Positions 1 through 11,792 of a stretch of DNA of 64,000 nucleotides are shown one piece after another. Location: positions 14,141,214 through 14,205,213 of the forward strand of contig OU452233.1 in NCBI GenBank assembly GCA_911728455.2, in the 5' to 3' direction. Below the pieces are notes generated by a model. That model was given only the letters and a program-made list of their open reading frames with translations. It searched no databases and had not been told where the DNA came from. How positions within the stretch are numbered: the stretch's first letter is position 1; every line of letters begins with the position of its first letter. A program made the translations under genes and the position numbers. The stretch is from Marthasterias glacialis. Its lineage: Eukaryota > Echinodermata > Asteroidea > Forcipulatida > Asteriidae.

Positions 1-739
1 GTGTATGTGTATGCTTTTCTGCACACCTCTGTTCCAAAAATTGTCCAACTGACAACAACGACACATCGAAAACCAAACACAACAAAGTAGCCAGAAAGTG
101 GCCTATTGGATTCTCAAGATCAGAGATGAAATAATAGGCATTGTAGTTTCGTACTCAATCATTTTCTGTCCTCCAAATTGATATTTTTAGGCCGAAAACT
201 ATGCAGCCGTTATGTTCACTTCCTTATGCAACGGAAATTAGTGTTTTAATTTGCCAGAACTGCACCCCCCCCCCCCCATTAAAAACGGTTCACCCCCTTG
301 TGCCCCCTTAAAATGGTACCCTATTTCACCACTGGCTTTTGTAAACAGCCTTGGACATGGTTTTTTTTTTAAGGATTGAAGAACTGGTAGTTTGGATTCT
401 GTGTTTAAGTAAAGTCTCTTTCCAAAATTCCCTGAACACACAGCAGACTACAGGGTTCTCAGGTTTTTATGGAACAGGGCATGAATTGGTGCGGGTGGAG
501 TTAAAGATCTTGTGTTTTTTAACTATGGTTTTGTTTGTTTCATCTTTATTTAGGAAAATGAAATTGCTTTCATTGTTGTGTTGAGGAGGGCAATCTTAGA
601 ATTTGCTCAATCTCAGGATTGAGCAGTGTAATCTCTTGATTTATGGCCTTGTTTATTTCATCCCCAATTGGAACCCTGCCGGCCGCTCAATCTCAAGATC
701 GTCCCCAGCTCTAGCGAGAATATGGGTTTACTGTGTATA
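1..739. other. Non-coding stretch
   Basis: AT-rich DNA with a 14-base poly(C) run near 265 and a poly(T) run near 361. No gene was recognised. Confidence 0.5.
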
Positions 740-1060
740 TTTACTGGTTAAGGGGCTGAGAGTTTTTCTTTATTTTTTGCCTTTCTGTCTCATTTTGTTG
801 TATTTTTAATCATTTGTATAGTGCCACTGGCTGGTCTTTGCTTTTTAGTGGGGTGTTTCCTTTTAGTTCACTTTTATGCTTTTATCTTCTTGTAGCTGTT
901 AAGTTTACCATAACTTGTGTTATTTTGACCTTTTATTCTGTTTGCCTTATTATTATTTTTGTCTTTGTGAAGCGCGTTGAGCACCTCTTTTATATAGATG
1001 GATTTTGGCGCTATATAAGCATTCATTATTATTATTGTTATTATTATTATTATGCAAGAA
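740..1060 (+). mobile_element. 3' end of a non-LTR retroelement (LINE or SINE tail)
   Basis: It ends with AAGCGCGTTGAGCACC, then GGCGCTATATAAGC and an (ATT)n tail. This is the usual 3' end of L2/CR1-like elements and of SINEs that borrow that tail in marine invertebrates. No frame remains. Confidence 0.5.
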
Positions 1061-2310
1061 CTGAATCACCGGTACGTCAAGCTCTGCAAAAAGTAAACTT
1101 ATAAACCTTGAACACAAGATTGAACACAATTCTGAGACTGCCCTGAAAATCATCATGTAATATCCATGCGACCATCTTTTCTTCCATTTGAATCAACATT
1201 TAGCCCTGTTAACAAATCCTGGTTACAGCTTGACTCTGCCATGAGACTCATATACATTGTAAATAAATATCACCTTTCTGAGGCCTCACTGTGTACCAAC
1301 CGATACCGCACAATTTCAAAATAGCTGTTGAACGCAGGAAGCATGACACAGTAATGCATTAGTTTGTGCATGGGTTGAGACCTGTGTGCTTCTGCTGAGA
1401 TCACTTCACTGGAGAGTGAATCATTACTCTAACTTGCCAAGAATTAAAGTTGCTGATCACCCTATTTCGCCAAAATTTAGAATTTTTTCTCTTACTGAAT
1501 TTGGGCATGTCGATGATGTTTCAAAATGGAAAAAAAAAAAAAAAAAAAAAAAAAATTTATCAGGATTGTTTGTACCTTCGCCAATGCAACCTTTGCACAT
1601 TGTTTGTACGGTACATGGCTTTTGGTAACGTAAGATAATGTTGTGTCTAGACAGTTACTCATTTAAGTATCTTTTAACTATTTGCTAATCTTTGACAGTT
1701 TTTATCATTCAGTGTCTAAAATGAAAGGTTATAACTGATATTAAAATCATTTTTTTTTAACCCCAAAACACATTGTTTGACCACGCATGCGTGAAGCAAA
1801 CATTCTTACACAACAGGAAGTTTGTGTTCAAAGGCAAATTTTATGAATTCTATTATCACCTTGAAGATATTGTTTTTACAGCAAAATAAGTAATCAAAAT
1901 GTCTTACTTATTGAATTCCCTTTCATATTTAATAAAAAAAACCCATTGAGATCGGCCAGTAGGGACAAGTTGTTGGTCTTTGTTTCCTCAGTTTTATTTG
2001 TAAACTCAGACACTTTTCCAGGATCTTTCCACTCCAATTTGAAGGGATTGCAAAATACCAACATTATTTTACCGTCATTGGAAAGATCAGATCTTTCTCT
2101 TTCCAACCATAGTAAGCTTGGGTATGGGGGTGAAAATGGACAAAACTACAGCTTTATAACAAATGACCTTTGTGCTCAGGCTTGAGTGCTTTTTCGTGTA
2201 TAAGCTTGGTGGGTGACAAAAGTCGCCAATGGTAAAGAAGAGGGAGTATGAGTGCAGTCGACAAAAGTCGCCTACAACGGTAAGGAAAGGGCTCAAGATT
2301 ACACTCGGAT
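1061..2310. other. Non-coding stretch
   Basis: A 26-base poly(A) run lies at 1530-1555. No frame with coding character and no recognised repeat. Confidence 0.45.
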
Positions 2311-2649
2311 GCTCCAGATGGTATTCAACGTCGGCTGTTTGTACATGTAGAAAGAGACCAGTGAACAACTCAATGGCAACCTCCCCAAGTTGACCAACAA
2401 GATAGCAGACCTGTACATTGTAGATGGCTGCCACTTGCCGGGCACTGTCTACGACACCCAGAGTTGCCTGCCGGCAAAATCATCATCTGGGAACCAATCT
2501 GTGGGAAGATGAACCATGGGCATCCTTCCATGGTCAAGACCCTGGTGGAGGACAGTGGCACCGTGACTGCTGCTGAACTCAAGACACTGGTGATGCAACA
2601 GGACATGTGGGGCATCCATCATCGTGCCCGATGCAAGCTCAAGTTGTAG
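2311..2649 (+). pseudogene. Coding-like remnant of unknown family, with a stop and a frameshift
   Basis: A GC-rich stretch reads KETSEQLNGNLPKLTNKIAD and on to GTVYDTQSCLPA in one frame, after a TAG at 2348. It then continues from about 2464 in another frame as GKIIIWEPICGKMNHGHPSM and on to LKTLVMQQDMW, ending in TAG at 2647. Base use is coding-like and unlike the neighbours. I do not recognise the protein. It may be a decayed processed copy or a transposon piece. Confidence 0.3.
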
Positions 2650-3344
2650 TCGATTTATGATGATGCAAGATAGGAAAACCCATTCATTTGTTTGTGTATG
2701 GTCATCCTGATTTTGAGTTTATAATCTCAAATATGGACTCCTTTTAGGTCTCAATTTCGTCTTAAACTTGTTTTGTTAGTTAACATCAGGCCTCCAGAGG
2801 AATGTTGTACTTCGTTCTGTACATGTATGCCTCCTTTAATGGGAGCAAGCTGCCTGTAGGCTACGGAAATAAATTACACATGGCCCAGAAACTTCCAATG
2901 CCCATGTACCTAACTTAAGTAGGTAACTTTTGAAGGTCCATCTGAGTCTGAGTCATGAGTGACATGACAAGTTTGTCTGGGGATTTCATTGTCCACTTCA
3001 TGAATCTTTACTTCACGCTTCATGATAACAGAAGCAATGATTACTTGAAAAAGCAGAAAAGCAAACAATTGGAATTCATGTGTACCTGTACTCATGTACA
3101 TTATACTTGTATGTTTGTTTGTATGTTTCATATGTCAATTTTGTTCAAACAATTTTGATTAAAGATAATGTAATACAATTGAGAGACTAAGAGAGGGCAC
3201 AGGACTGATTTTTCATGGAGGCAGTTTCCACCAGGCACTTGGTCATTGCCTTGGTGCCCTTGAATTGTTCCAGTAGAAAATCCCCTTAATAATTTGAGAG
3301 GCTAATCATTCTTACTCACAGTTGAGAAACTGAATTGGGAAGGA

Positions 3345-3630
3345 CATGGCTACAATGTGGTCAAACAGCAGGCATGTAGAGGCACCTTTTGGCAGCCAGC
3401 CACATCAACCCATATACACGTAGGGCCTATGACCACGGAACATAGCCAGAGATAGAAAATGTTGGATTTTTCAGGAGTGAGGAAAATTGGAGGGCCTAGA
3501 GAAAAATCCTTGTGGCACAGGAAAGAACTAACACACAAATCTACTCACATATGGCCCTAGACAGGAATTGAACAAGAGCCACAGTGGTTGAGAGGCAAGC
3601 ACTTTATGCACCAGCCACCCATGCAATCCT
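3345..3630 (-). mobile_element. tRNA-derived SINE, minus strand
   Basis: Read on the minus strand, a tRNA-like head near 3540-3625 (B box close to GTTCAATTCC, then AGGGCCATATGTGAGTAG) leads into a body (CACCAGAG... then TTTTTC...GGCTGCC). It matches the plus-strand copy at 51236-51590. Confidence 0.5.
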
Positions 3631-4106
3631 TATAGAGATGCCCTTTATTTAGGAAAAAATGTCTTTCCCTTTCAAGAACGAAGTTCATGCAGTGTTTGAA
3701 CATTGATGTTGGAGGGATAGGGGTGGATATTTTACACAGAATGGTTTGCTCGACAAGTAAAGCATGAGGAGAACCTTCTATTTTCATATATTATTTTTTT
3801 TGGGGTGTTCAGGCTTAATTGTCAAAGACCTCTTGTTTGAATTTGAACCCTTTCTGTCTGGCAGGTTTTCAAGTAAAGACTTTAAAACTGTACACAGTAT
3901 CAGTTGAAAAATGTGCAATGAACATGAAGAAAATTTATTGAATGCACTATAGACCATGTTTGATGTGTAAACAGACATAAGCAAATGGAAAACGTTTCTT
4001 TGAAAACCTGTTCAATGTAATCAGCATAATGTTAGTGAGATTTAAATGCTTCCAAATGAGAATGAAGATCTTGATGTCAGAGAGAGTCATACTGTAGGTC
4101 ATTTCT

Positions 4107-4240
4107 GAAACCACGGTTTGGGCTTGAGCTCAAGCTTCGGCTCTGTCCATCTGTGTAAAGCTCCATAAGCAAAGCACATGTTTTCTAAATAACTGACGGA
4201 GCCCGAACCTAAGCCCAAGCCGTGGTTACGAAAACGGCCA
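4107..4240. repeat. Fold-back element, CCACGG-GGGCTTG family
   Basis: Arms GAAACCACGGTTTGGGCTTG and CAAGCCGTGGTTACG are inverted around about 90 bases. Related copies lie at 29395-29520 and 29816-29900. Confidence 0.5.
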
Positions 4241-4823
4241 TACTGTAATCCAAATTGGCATGGTTCCAGACTAGAAAGCCTCACTGAAAGTTCAGTCTTG
4301 CTCTCATAGGAATACAATCCTCTACCACAGCTGCTGAAGATTGAGTCACTTTTTTTATCAACGTACACGTGCCTGCCATTTGTGTACATGTACGTGCCCA
4401 TGGTACCATTCGTGGGTGGAAAGGGTGTGTATTGTGTCATTAAAGTAAAACGTCTTGTGAAAATCCAGGCCTTAAATTACATGCAGAGACCACAAAGCCC
4501 ATGGCCTTTGTTGCCATGGTACTTCTTCTAAGTGGTCACTAGTGTCTGATAAGCAAGACAGTTTGTCAGAAGTTATTCAAATCTACATAACTCACAACTT
4601 GGCATATCAATCAGCCTGAAATTATGTTCGGAAAAGCTGTCTTGCAAAACAGGAAAGCCCAAAACATTACATGTGTTACACTTGTTTTTTGTTAAAACCT
4701 GGGCATCCACTGAGCAGGAAAGCCCAGAACACGAAAAGAACTACGTACATTTTGCTTGCTCTCCTGTAATTTGGATATCCATTGCGATGAACGTTTCACT
4801 GATTATACAATGTAATATATTCC

Positions 4824-5473
4824 TTAACCGGTAGACGTACGATGTCATGTATACACACGAATATTGTCTGAGCCAGCAAACGGGCAGCGTTCAAACATGC
4901 GTAAAATTGGAACACTGGAAAAAAGGTCGCATGGACATTAAATGTTTGTTTTTGAGCATGCACAGAGTATGCATTCACCGTGCAATGCTTCGTTTCACCC
5001 ACACGAAGGAGACAGATGGTGTTGAGTACTAGGCTGATTTTCGCCCATTATGCATTATGGGGGTTATTGAGGGGTTATGGGGGTTATTGAGTAATCCCCG
5101 ATTCCAGACCTTGTCCTTTTCTTTCAAGAAGAGGATTACGAGACATCAAGAGGCTTCCACCATTGTTATTCATTGTATTTTGGCTCAATGGAGGTAAGTC
5201 AGAGTGAACTGGGGATCCAGCCTTGGTTCAGGATTTAGTACCAATCCTCAGGCGTAGCACACAGCCCAGATTTAGCAACGCACAGTGTGTAAAATTTGAC
5301 ATTTTCTCAACAGAAAACAAAAATCCTGGTGCTACATAGAGATTCGTTGCTCTCAAGGTTTCCTTGTGCCAGCACTGTACTCGCAAAGAAAAATGAGTCC
5401 GGCAATTCCGAGAAAAGAATCCCGTCAGGCTGGAGAAGGAAAAAAATTGAAGATTCCCAGTGCAACTGGTTAA
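4824..5473 (+). mobile_element. piggyBac-like MITE, copy A
   Basis: Bounded by TTAA on both sides. Ends are TTAACCGGT and, read inverted, TTAACCAGTTG. About 650 bases with no transposase frame. The body carries landmarks shared with copies B-D: CTGAGCCAGC near the start, GGATTACGAGACATCAAGAG, and AACTGGTTAA at the end. TTAA targets with CC-first ends are typical of the piggyBac superfamily; the assignment is inferred. Confidence 0.55.
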
Positions 5474-6297
5474 AAACGAGCAAATAGTGAATCAGTGTTG
5501 GGTAAGGCTGGTTTTAGTTCATCTTTTTAACGTCAATAGGAAATATTTTCAAGAAGGCCAAGATCATGTTACCCGTGGTCGGTTTGGGATAACAGGTACA
5601 ATATTGGCCTACACATAATCCCAAGCCTGAACGTCACTAGTACAAAGAAAGGAAAAAATGAATGTGTTATCTTTGTAGATGCTTGCACAGTGTGAACCTC
5701 AGAGTTGGTCTCCTGTTCGGAAAAAACCAACACAAGTCGTTTACATCACGTCTCTACACTACTTATGTGGACTTATAATGCATATATACACTGACCCCTG
5801 ATGGTGAAATTCTCCCAAGAGTGTGCCTGAAATGTCCATAAGGATATGAACTCCGGAATCAGGAAATTGCTTATTACTTATAAAGAAAAATCCTCCCCCC
5901 TTTCTATGCTGAGGAATGTTTAGTTAGTGAATAGAAATCCCATTCCTTGCATGTTCGTGAGTTCTGTAGAGTTGTTCTTCAGTATGCGATTTGTAAACTG
6001 TGTTTATTGTATGTTGCAACATCAGCTTTTACTTGACATTGGCAGGTTTACTGAGAAGTAACATAGACACCTTGCACATGATGTCACAAGCTCAAAAAGC
6101 GTCAACACTGATGTCAAAGGAAGACATTTGCGCATTCACGCTCACACATTTCTATTGTTTGACAATGCAATGGGTATAACTCTGAGCAATGTATGAGTAG
6201 GCTAAATGACCAATTACAAACTATCAAAAATGTTACTGTGTACATTAAAACAGATTAATCCATCATCATAAAGAGAACTTCAATGAAGTGTGACCGT
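5474..6297. other. Non-coding stretch
   Basis: No gene, tRNA or recognised repeat seen. Confidence 0.4.
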
Positions 6298-6541
6298 TAG
6301 ACCGATCCATTAAGCCCCACTTCCAAAACATATTGACCAATCACAGCATTGGCTACATCACTACTGTACATGTGGGGAGCACAATGCGTTTCTTTAATGA
6401 ATGTGTGTGATATAAGTACCTGCATGCATGTTTACATAACCAATAGGATTTTATCGTGTCAGACTTTTGTCAGACTTTTGGTGGAATAGCCAAGGCAGTA
6501 ATTGGTCAACCCGTAAGGGGGCGGGGCTTAATCAGTTGCCG
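6298..6541 (+). mobile_element. Long-terminal-repeat MITE (family E), copy 1
   Basis: Starts AGACCGATCCATTAAGCCCC, then TTGACCAATCACAGCATTGG. The right arm (AATTGGTCAACCC...GGCGGGGCTTAA) runs into copy B of the TTAA MITE, so its last bases appear displaced by that insertion. Confidence 0.5.
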
Positions 6542-7199
6542 CCGGGATTCCTTTTTTTTGTCCCTTCCCCCGGAGGGATTCTTTTGGCAGAATTGCCAGA
6601 ATTTTTTTTTTCTTTGAGGATACCGCTGGCACAAAGAAACCCTGACTTGACAATGCCAGGAGAACAACGATTCTTTTTATTGGATTGTCTGTTTTGTTTC
6701 TTGACCGAGTAAATGTCAAATTCACACAGCATGAATTGCAAAACATCGGCAGTTACCTATGTCATAGTAGTGGAACTAAACACGGAACCATGGCTCGATT
6801 GCTGGCTCACTCTGACTTACCTCCATTCAGACGAAATACAATGAATTAACAACTGTGGAAGCCTCTCGATGCCTCGTAATCCTTTTCTTGGAACAAAAGG
6901 ACAAAGGTCTATAATAGGGGATTACATGTACACTAATACTGCCTGTCAATGGCCACAAAATGGGAATATATTCATGACCTTTTTCGATCCTTGTTTGGGT
7001 GAAACAAAGCGTTAGACGGCCTGTGTGTGTGTGGTCTGTGCCGGCTCCGCCATTGAAAGACCGGGTGACCTTCGGTTTGGTGGTCTGAAAATACCTACAT
7101 GTATATATATGTTACATGGCGTCTAAAGACGGCTTCCATTTCCAGGCAGGGGAAACATTTGTTTGTATTCATGTCATCACAGTATTCACAATGGATAGT
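6538..7199 (-). mobile_element. piggyBac-like MITE, copy B
   Basis: Reverse-oriented relative of copy A, sharing the CTCTGACTTACCTCCATT block, the GGATTAC block and the GACGGCTTCC region with copy D. The left end is TTAATCAGTTG; the right end is worn (ATGGATAG where copy D has ATGGTTAA). Confidence 0.5.
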
Positions 7200-7334
7200 A
7201 AAGTACAATGTATGTAACAAGTCTGGGTCTGCGAGTGTTGAAGCAGCCTTGAATGTCATTGTATACTTTATTATGGTGTTGTACTTTGAGCCTCCCATTT
7301 AGTTATTTCTCGATTCATTCTCGGACCTGATTGC

Positions 7335-7450
7335 TCCGTTCTTGAAAGGGCTAGGGCACCAAGGCATTTTCTTCTTGATAAAAATTGTACATTTCAAGGG
7401 CACCAAGGCAATGACATGGGGCAACGGAGGCAATTGCCTCCATTGCATCC
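7335..7450 (-). repeat. GCCTTGGTGCCCTT dispersed repeat
   Basis: Contains CAAGGGCACCAAGGCAATG and the palindrome GGAGGCAATTGCCTCC. Related pieces occur at about 3217-3290, 7640-7815, 9262-9380, 16258-16325, 17695-17765, 40365-40460, 43875-44035 and 52865-52975 on both strands. No frame is shared, and I cannot name the family. Confidence 0.45.
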
Positions 7451-7499
7451 GTGAAGTATCAGGCATGATTTTATCTTAACTTGTTATCTGGGACTCAAT

Positions 7500-8154
7500 C
7501 TGTAATTTTGTACTATGTAATTTATTTATTTATTTTTTGATGGCACATTGAAAATCATCTTTGAGGTGAGGAGGCTACCACCAATAAATCAAATTGTTAT
7601 TATTATGACTACATTTAACACGGCCAGCACAGTGTCCTTGTGTTTTTCTTGAGGCCTGAATTACATGTTGGGACAACAATCACAAGAACTGCCACCTGTG
7701 TCCTTTGCTCTTGCAGTGGTTTGCCATATAGGCCTATAAACTTCCCCATGGTGAAGTTCCAATACAGATTTATATTTGCTTCATATGAAAGTGACCTTTA
7801 CCAGGGAAGAAGATTTAACGTTCTATGAGACATGTTACATTTGAACGTTTTTGGGTTAACCTGTTTCATTCGTCATTTACATTTGAAGTATGTAAGTGAA
7901 AAAAATCGAACAAAACTCCGTTTTTCAATTGACCTTACACCCAAATATAATTCCAATATCCACGGATGAGAAATATTAGACTGTTGTCTGAATTCACACA
8001 TTGGTTACAAACATGTTAGATTAATCTAATCTGAACAATTTTTCTTTGTTCACCCAAAAAATGATCTAAAATTTACCCAGTCAGTTTCCCTTGTGGTTTA
8101 GGCTATTGCTTGATATAAATGTAATCTGGTAATAGGTTATTTTCTGGTTTATAT
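7500..8154. other. Non-coding stretch with repeat fragments
   Basis: Holds a short (TTAT)n run at 7520, a retroelement-like (ATT)n tail near 7590-7605, and a diverged piece of the GCCTTGGTGC family around 7640-7815. No gene. Confidence 0.4.
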
Positions 8155-8545
8155 GATTACCAGTTTAAGAAACTACAACATATTCAGAATGCTGCTACCA
8201 GACTGGAAGTTGTAATGGAGTTAGGCTTAATAATTCTAGAGTATGTCCAATGCCTAGCAAGGCACTGGATTTGTGTATAAGCAAGTGTGGAACTTTTTAT
8301 TTGCAGCTGAAAACATTTCTTTTGAAAAGGTACACTCCTAATTGTTTAATTAATTAGATAATTGATTAAGTTTATCTTGTTGTAACTTTTGAGATTTTAT
8401 TGAGATATTAATGAGATTTTAATGTCATTTTAGTGTAATTAATGTAAATAATTCTTTACTGTTAATCTTGTAAATTCTGTACAGTGTTTTAAGATTTTAA
8501 TGTGAAAGGCCATACTAAGAATAAAACATTACTGTTATTATTATT
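8155..8545 (+). mobile_element. Truncated CR1/L2-type LINE, 3' end
   Basis: Near 8155-8210 the plus strand reads DYQFKKLQHIQNAATRL, the end of the reverse transcriptase typical of CR1/L2/jockey-like LINEs (LxxLQxxQNAAARL). The rest is a worn 3'UTR ending in an (ATT)n tail near 8540. Confidence 0.55.
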
Positions 8546-8621
8546 CAGACTTTTTATGTCTGCCTGGGAAAAAAATGTAGCTGTTACTTTCATCAGATTA
8601 AAGAGATCATGCTCTTTGACG

Positions 8622-8688
8622 TACTTCACTATATTTGACCTACTTCACTATATTTGACCTACTTCACTATATTTGACCTACTTCACTA
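8622..8688 (+). repeat. 19-bp tandem repeat, about 3.5 copies
   Basis: The unit TACTTCACTATATTTGACC is repeated exactly at 8622, 8641 and 8660, with a partial fourth copy. Confidence 0.85.
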
Positions 8689-8705
8689 GCCCTTAGGATG
8701 TATCA

Positions 8706-9045
8706 TCATGGTGACGAGACTGGTATGTCGCGCCTAGTTGCTTGACCAATCGGTTGTAGGCGCTGTTTGCGAAGCGCTGTTGATGTTGTTGGGACAATGC
8801 TTCCACGATATAGTTCAGCACTGGTGATGCACTCAGGGTATCTGATATTCAGTGCATGGCGCAGCAAAGCTCGATGTGACGCGTCAATGGTTTTCTCAAG
8901 CGTTTCCGTTAGCGTCCAGCTAGCCCCACTATAAAAGAGCACCGACTCAATGCACGCGGCAAATAGTTTGACCTTCAGGTGATCGCTTGCTGAGCAGGTC
9001 CATACTATATTGAGTTTTCGACACGCCACCCATGCCAGATTTCGT
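8706..9045 (-). mobile_element. LINE reverse transcriptase C-terminal fragment, minus strand
   Basis: The minus strand codes for LAWVACRKLNIVWTCSASDH and on to FAACIESVLFYSGASWTLTE and ALLRHALNIRY. This resembles the end of non-LTR reverse transcriptases (SDHLK...ESVLLYGSETWTL...LLR). It is cut at both ends and has no start, so it is a dead fragment. Confidence 0.6.
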
Positions 9046-9399
9046 CAGCATTGAAAAACGGATCAACTGTTGCTGCAGGATGTACTGATCCCCAAAGACT
9101 CCTTGAAATGTATAACACTAGAGGTTATCAACTGGTTGAAACGCAAGAAATGGATCCTAGTATCAGACCTTTTTCTTACCCCTTGAATATCCAGCTTCAA
9201 GATAACCCTGAACATGAAACCTCTTTTGAGTTTGTATGCTTTCATCAATGGAGATGTAAACAGTCTTGCTACATGGAAGCAATTTGCCTCCATACATGCC
9301 CCTGACCAGTGCCTTGGTGCTCTTTAAATTGCCCCCAATGGAAATAAAATGTTTTTCCTTTAGGTGCCCTTAACCATTGAAAACTGTCTTCTAAAAAAG

Positions 9400-10585
9400 A
9401 AATTTAAAAATACAAATTGTGTACCCTTTGGGTACTGAATTTGTTTCTTTATCCAAGACATTGTTTCTGCCGATAGTGTGTCAAATCAAATGTTTCACTC
9501 CAAACTAACATGTGAGATTGTTTTGACTTATCCCAACTCTGCAATTTGATGCTGTTTTCATCGAAATTGTTTACCCGGATACAGAAGTTTCTTCAAAGGA
9601 TGTCTGGAAGGAAGGGGGTTAATCCACACCCCAATCCCTCCCCCTTGTGTCTGTAAACCTTCCACCCTACCACAGTTAAGCTACCAACATCCTGAGGTTG
9701 ACCCTCTCTAACCGTACCCGCTGCCCCCCCCCCCCCCCCACTCTGTCTGTAAACCTTCTACCCCTACTACAGTATTTGACTTTTTCGTTAGTGCCCATCT
9801 TGATCCACCGGCATTAAAGAGGGGGCTCTGATGTTGAATTCAGTTTTGTGATGCCTTATGAAAGTGGGAAAAAGGTTACCAGTCTTTAAACTCACCAATG
9901 AGAACAGTCCTGGTATTAAATGTCATTGTGTTTGATACCCTTCCAGTGCGAATTTTGTCAAAATCCAAGAACATCCTGTGATGGCACACTTCAAATAAAT
10001 ATGTCTGTACGTTTTTATACAGGAAATTGTTAGTTTATTCCAGAATTTTGATGATATTCAATCAAAATGGCATTGGATTTTACCTTTTGACTCTCACAAA
10101 AAATCTTTAAAAACATACTACTGTGCCTGTATGCATGCCAGCAAAAAAAAAGTGAAACACTAACAGCACAAATTCTCACAAGAACAATCTACTGTGTGTA
10201 GCAAAGTAGATATAATCACATGGTATTACCGCAAACCAAATAGACAAAAAAAAAGATCCTACTTTCTGTTTAAGGGTCAGTGTCATGCTTGATTTATCTT
10301 TAGAAATTTGTGATTACGTTCCCTTGAATTCTCCTTTCCTTCTCCCCCCCTGCCTCCTATCGATCAATCTCTCTCCCTCTCGCTTCGAAAAAAAGGGAAA
10401 AAACAAAAATAAACAAATTACTCACTTTTGCTGTCTCTCCCCAGCCGCAAATAATGCACCAATCAGAAAGCTGCATTTCTGTTAGCCCACTTGCACTGCA
10501 TGCACTGAGTGTGCATTGCCACCTCAACCTTGGAGTGGACTGTTTGAGTCAGCTCTAATTTCATGATCTGGTTTTCTCATTTTAG
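9400..10585. other. Non-coding stretch
   Basis: A poly(C) run lies at about 9725-9739. No coding frame and no recognised repeat. Confidence 0.4.
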
Positions 10586-10735
10586 GATCTAGAGAGGGGA
10601 GAAGCTAAAGTCAAAGGCCGGGAGTGAACACACTGCCGTGCCTACTCCATGAAAGAAAGTGAAGTTTCAAAGGTCAGAAGTGGAGGAGTGTGGGGGGTAA
10701 CTTGCCCAAGACAACGGAGGTGCTTTCTTGAGGAG
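10586..10735 (+). ncRNA. Candidate non-coding (or 5'UTR) exon
   Basis: A purine-rich 150-base segment lies between a good acceptor (TTTTCTCATTTTAG) and a good donor (GAG|GTAAGA). All three frames have early stops, so it would be untranslated: a leader exon of the sulfotransferase 16 kb away, or part of a long non-coding RNA. Only the signals and composition support it. Confidence 0.25.
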
Positions 10736-11301
10736 GTAAGAAAATCATCGAATGTACCAAGTATGTTTAACGTATTAGACTTTAGTAAAATTAATTCTAG
10801 TCATTCTACATGTTTTGCTTTCATTCATGTACTGAATTTGTTTTTAAACTACAAGCACACGCAGAGCATAGGAGTAAAATGTAGCTGGTAGAATGTACAC
10901 ATTGAGCTTGGGTATAAAATAATAGCTGGTAGAATGTATGTACACATGTACATGTAGAAAACTACCTTGGGAAACATGGAAAACTGTCAATTCATCAAAT
11001 GGTACAGTGTAATATGGTACAATGTGTCATGGTAATCCATAGGTCTACTGTGACATTTTCTCAGAGTGGGAAAGGTCACTGCTGTCGCCTGGTTTCGTTC
11101 TGCTACACATGTACATGTATACATGTATGGGCATATTGGTGCGAGCCAGTTGGTCTCAAAATGGTCTAAAAAAGGTTACCTTGGTCTTTATCTTACTGAA
11201 GAGGTATAATGGTAACTCTAAAGGGAACATGTACACTTACATAATGTAGGTTTACACAGTACCCAGTAGAGAGAAGCTTGTATGACTTGGGCACTTTCAG
11301 C

Positions 11302-11483
11302 AATAGACCTTTTTATCATGCTGCCACCATCTTGGTCATGTTCCTTGTATCCAGCAACAGTATTGAATGCTAATATTCATTGTATAAAAAGGAACCAGAC
11401 TATTTGACCTTCCAGCCTCGGTTTGGTTGCATTGAGTTGAATAGGAGAAAATCAAGATGGTCGCACCATGATAAAGGTCTATA
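11302..11483. repeat. Fold-back MITE, AATAGACCTTT...AAAGGTCTAT
   Basis: Inverted ends AATAGACCTTTTTATCATG and CATGATAAAGGTCTAT, each next to a CAAGATGG-type block (CCACCATCTTGG / CAAGATGGTCGC). Diverged pieces with CAAAATGGCT or CAAGATGGCTCC lie at 28440-28525 and 30160-30245. Confidence 0.55.
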
Positions 11484-11578
11484 CAATACACACCTTCAAA
11501 CAGCCAAATCACCGCGCACAAAAACAGCTTAGCAAAAAAAAGCAATTTTGCTCAACCAGAAAATAGTAAAATACCATT

Positions 11579-11792
11579 GGTCCAATTTCATAGAGCTGCT
11601 AAAGCACAACATATTGCTTTTAAAACATGTTTCTGCTGAGCAAAGATGAGCAGGATACCAGTCACAGATGGTACATGTACATGTCATGTGACTTGGTATT
11701 TTGTCTGGTAACCATATTCTGCTCGGCATATTATTTGTTTTGCTTATTTACTTATTTTGCTTGTTAAAAGCAGCTGTGTGAAATTAGGCCCA
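11579..11792. repeat. Fold-back MITE, GGGCCCAATTTCAT family, copy 1
   Basis: Ends GTCCAATTTCATAGAGCTGC and GCAGCTGTGTGAAATTAGGC are inverted. Relatives: 19907-20104, 30038-30138, 47908-48085 and 57347-57468, plus a fragment near 11900-12030. Confidence 0.6.

Noticed and set aside
4796-5032. Opposing frames of 61-68 codons near 4.8-5.0 kb
   Set aside because: They lie at the start of the TTAA MITE and carry no conserved sequence.
8622-8688. CRISPR-like array
   Set aside because: The units abut without spacers and the genome is eukaryotic. It is a plain 19-bp tandem repeat.
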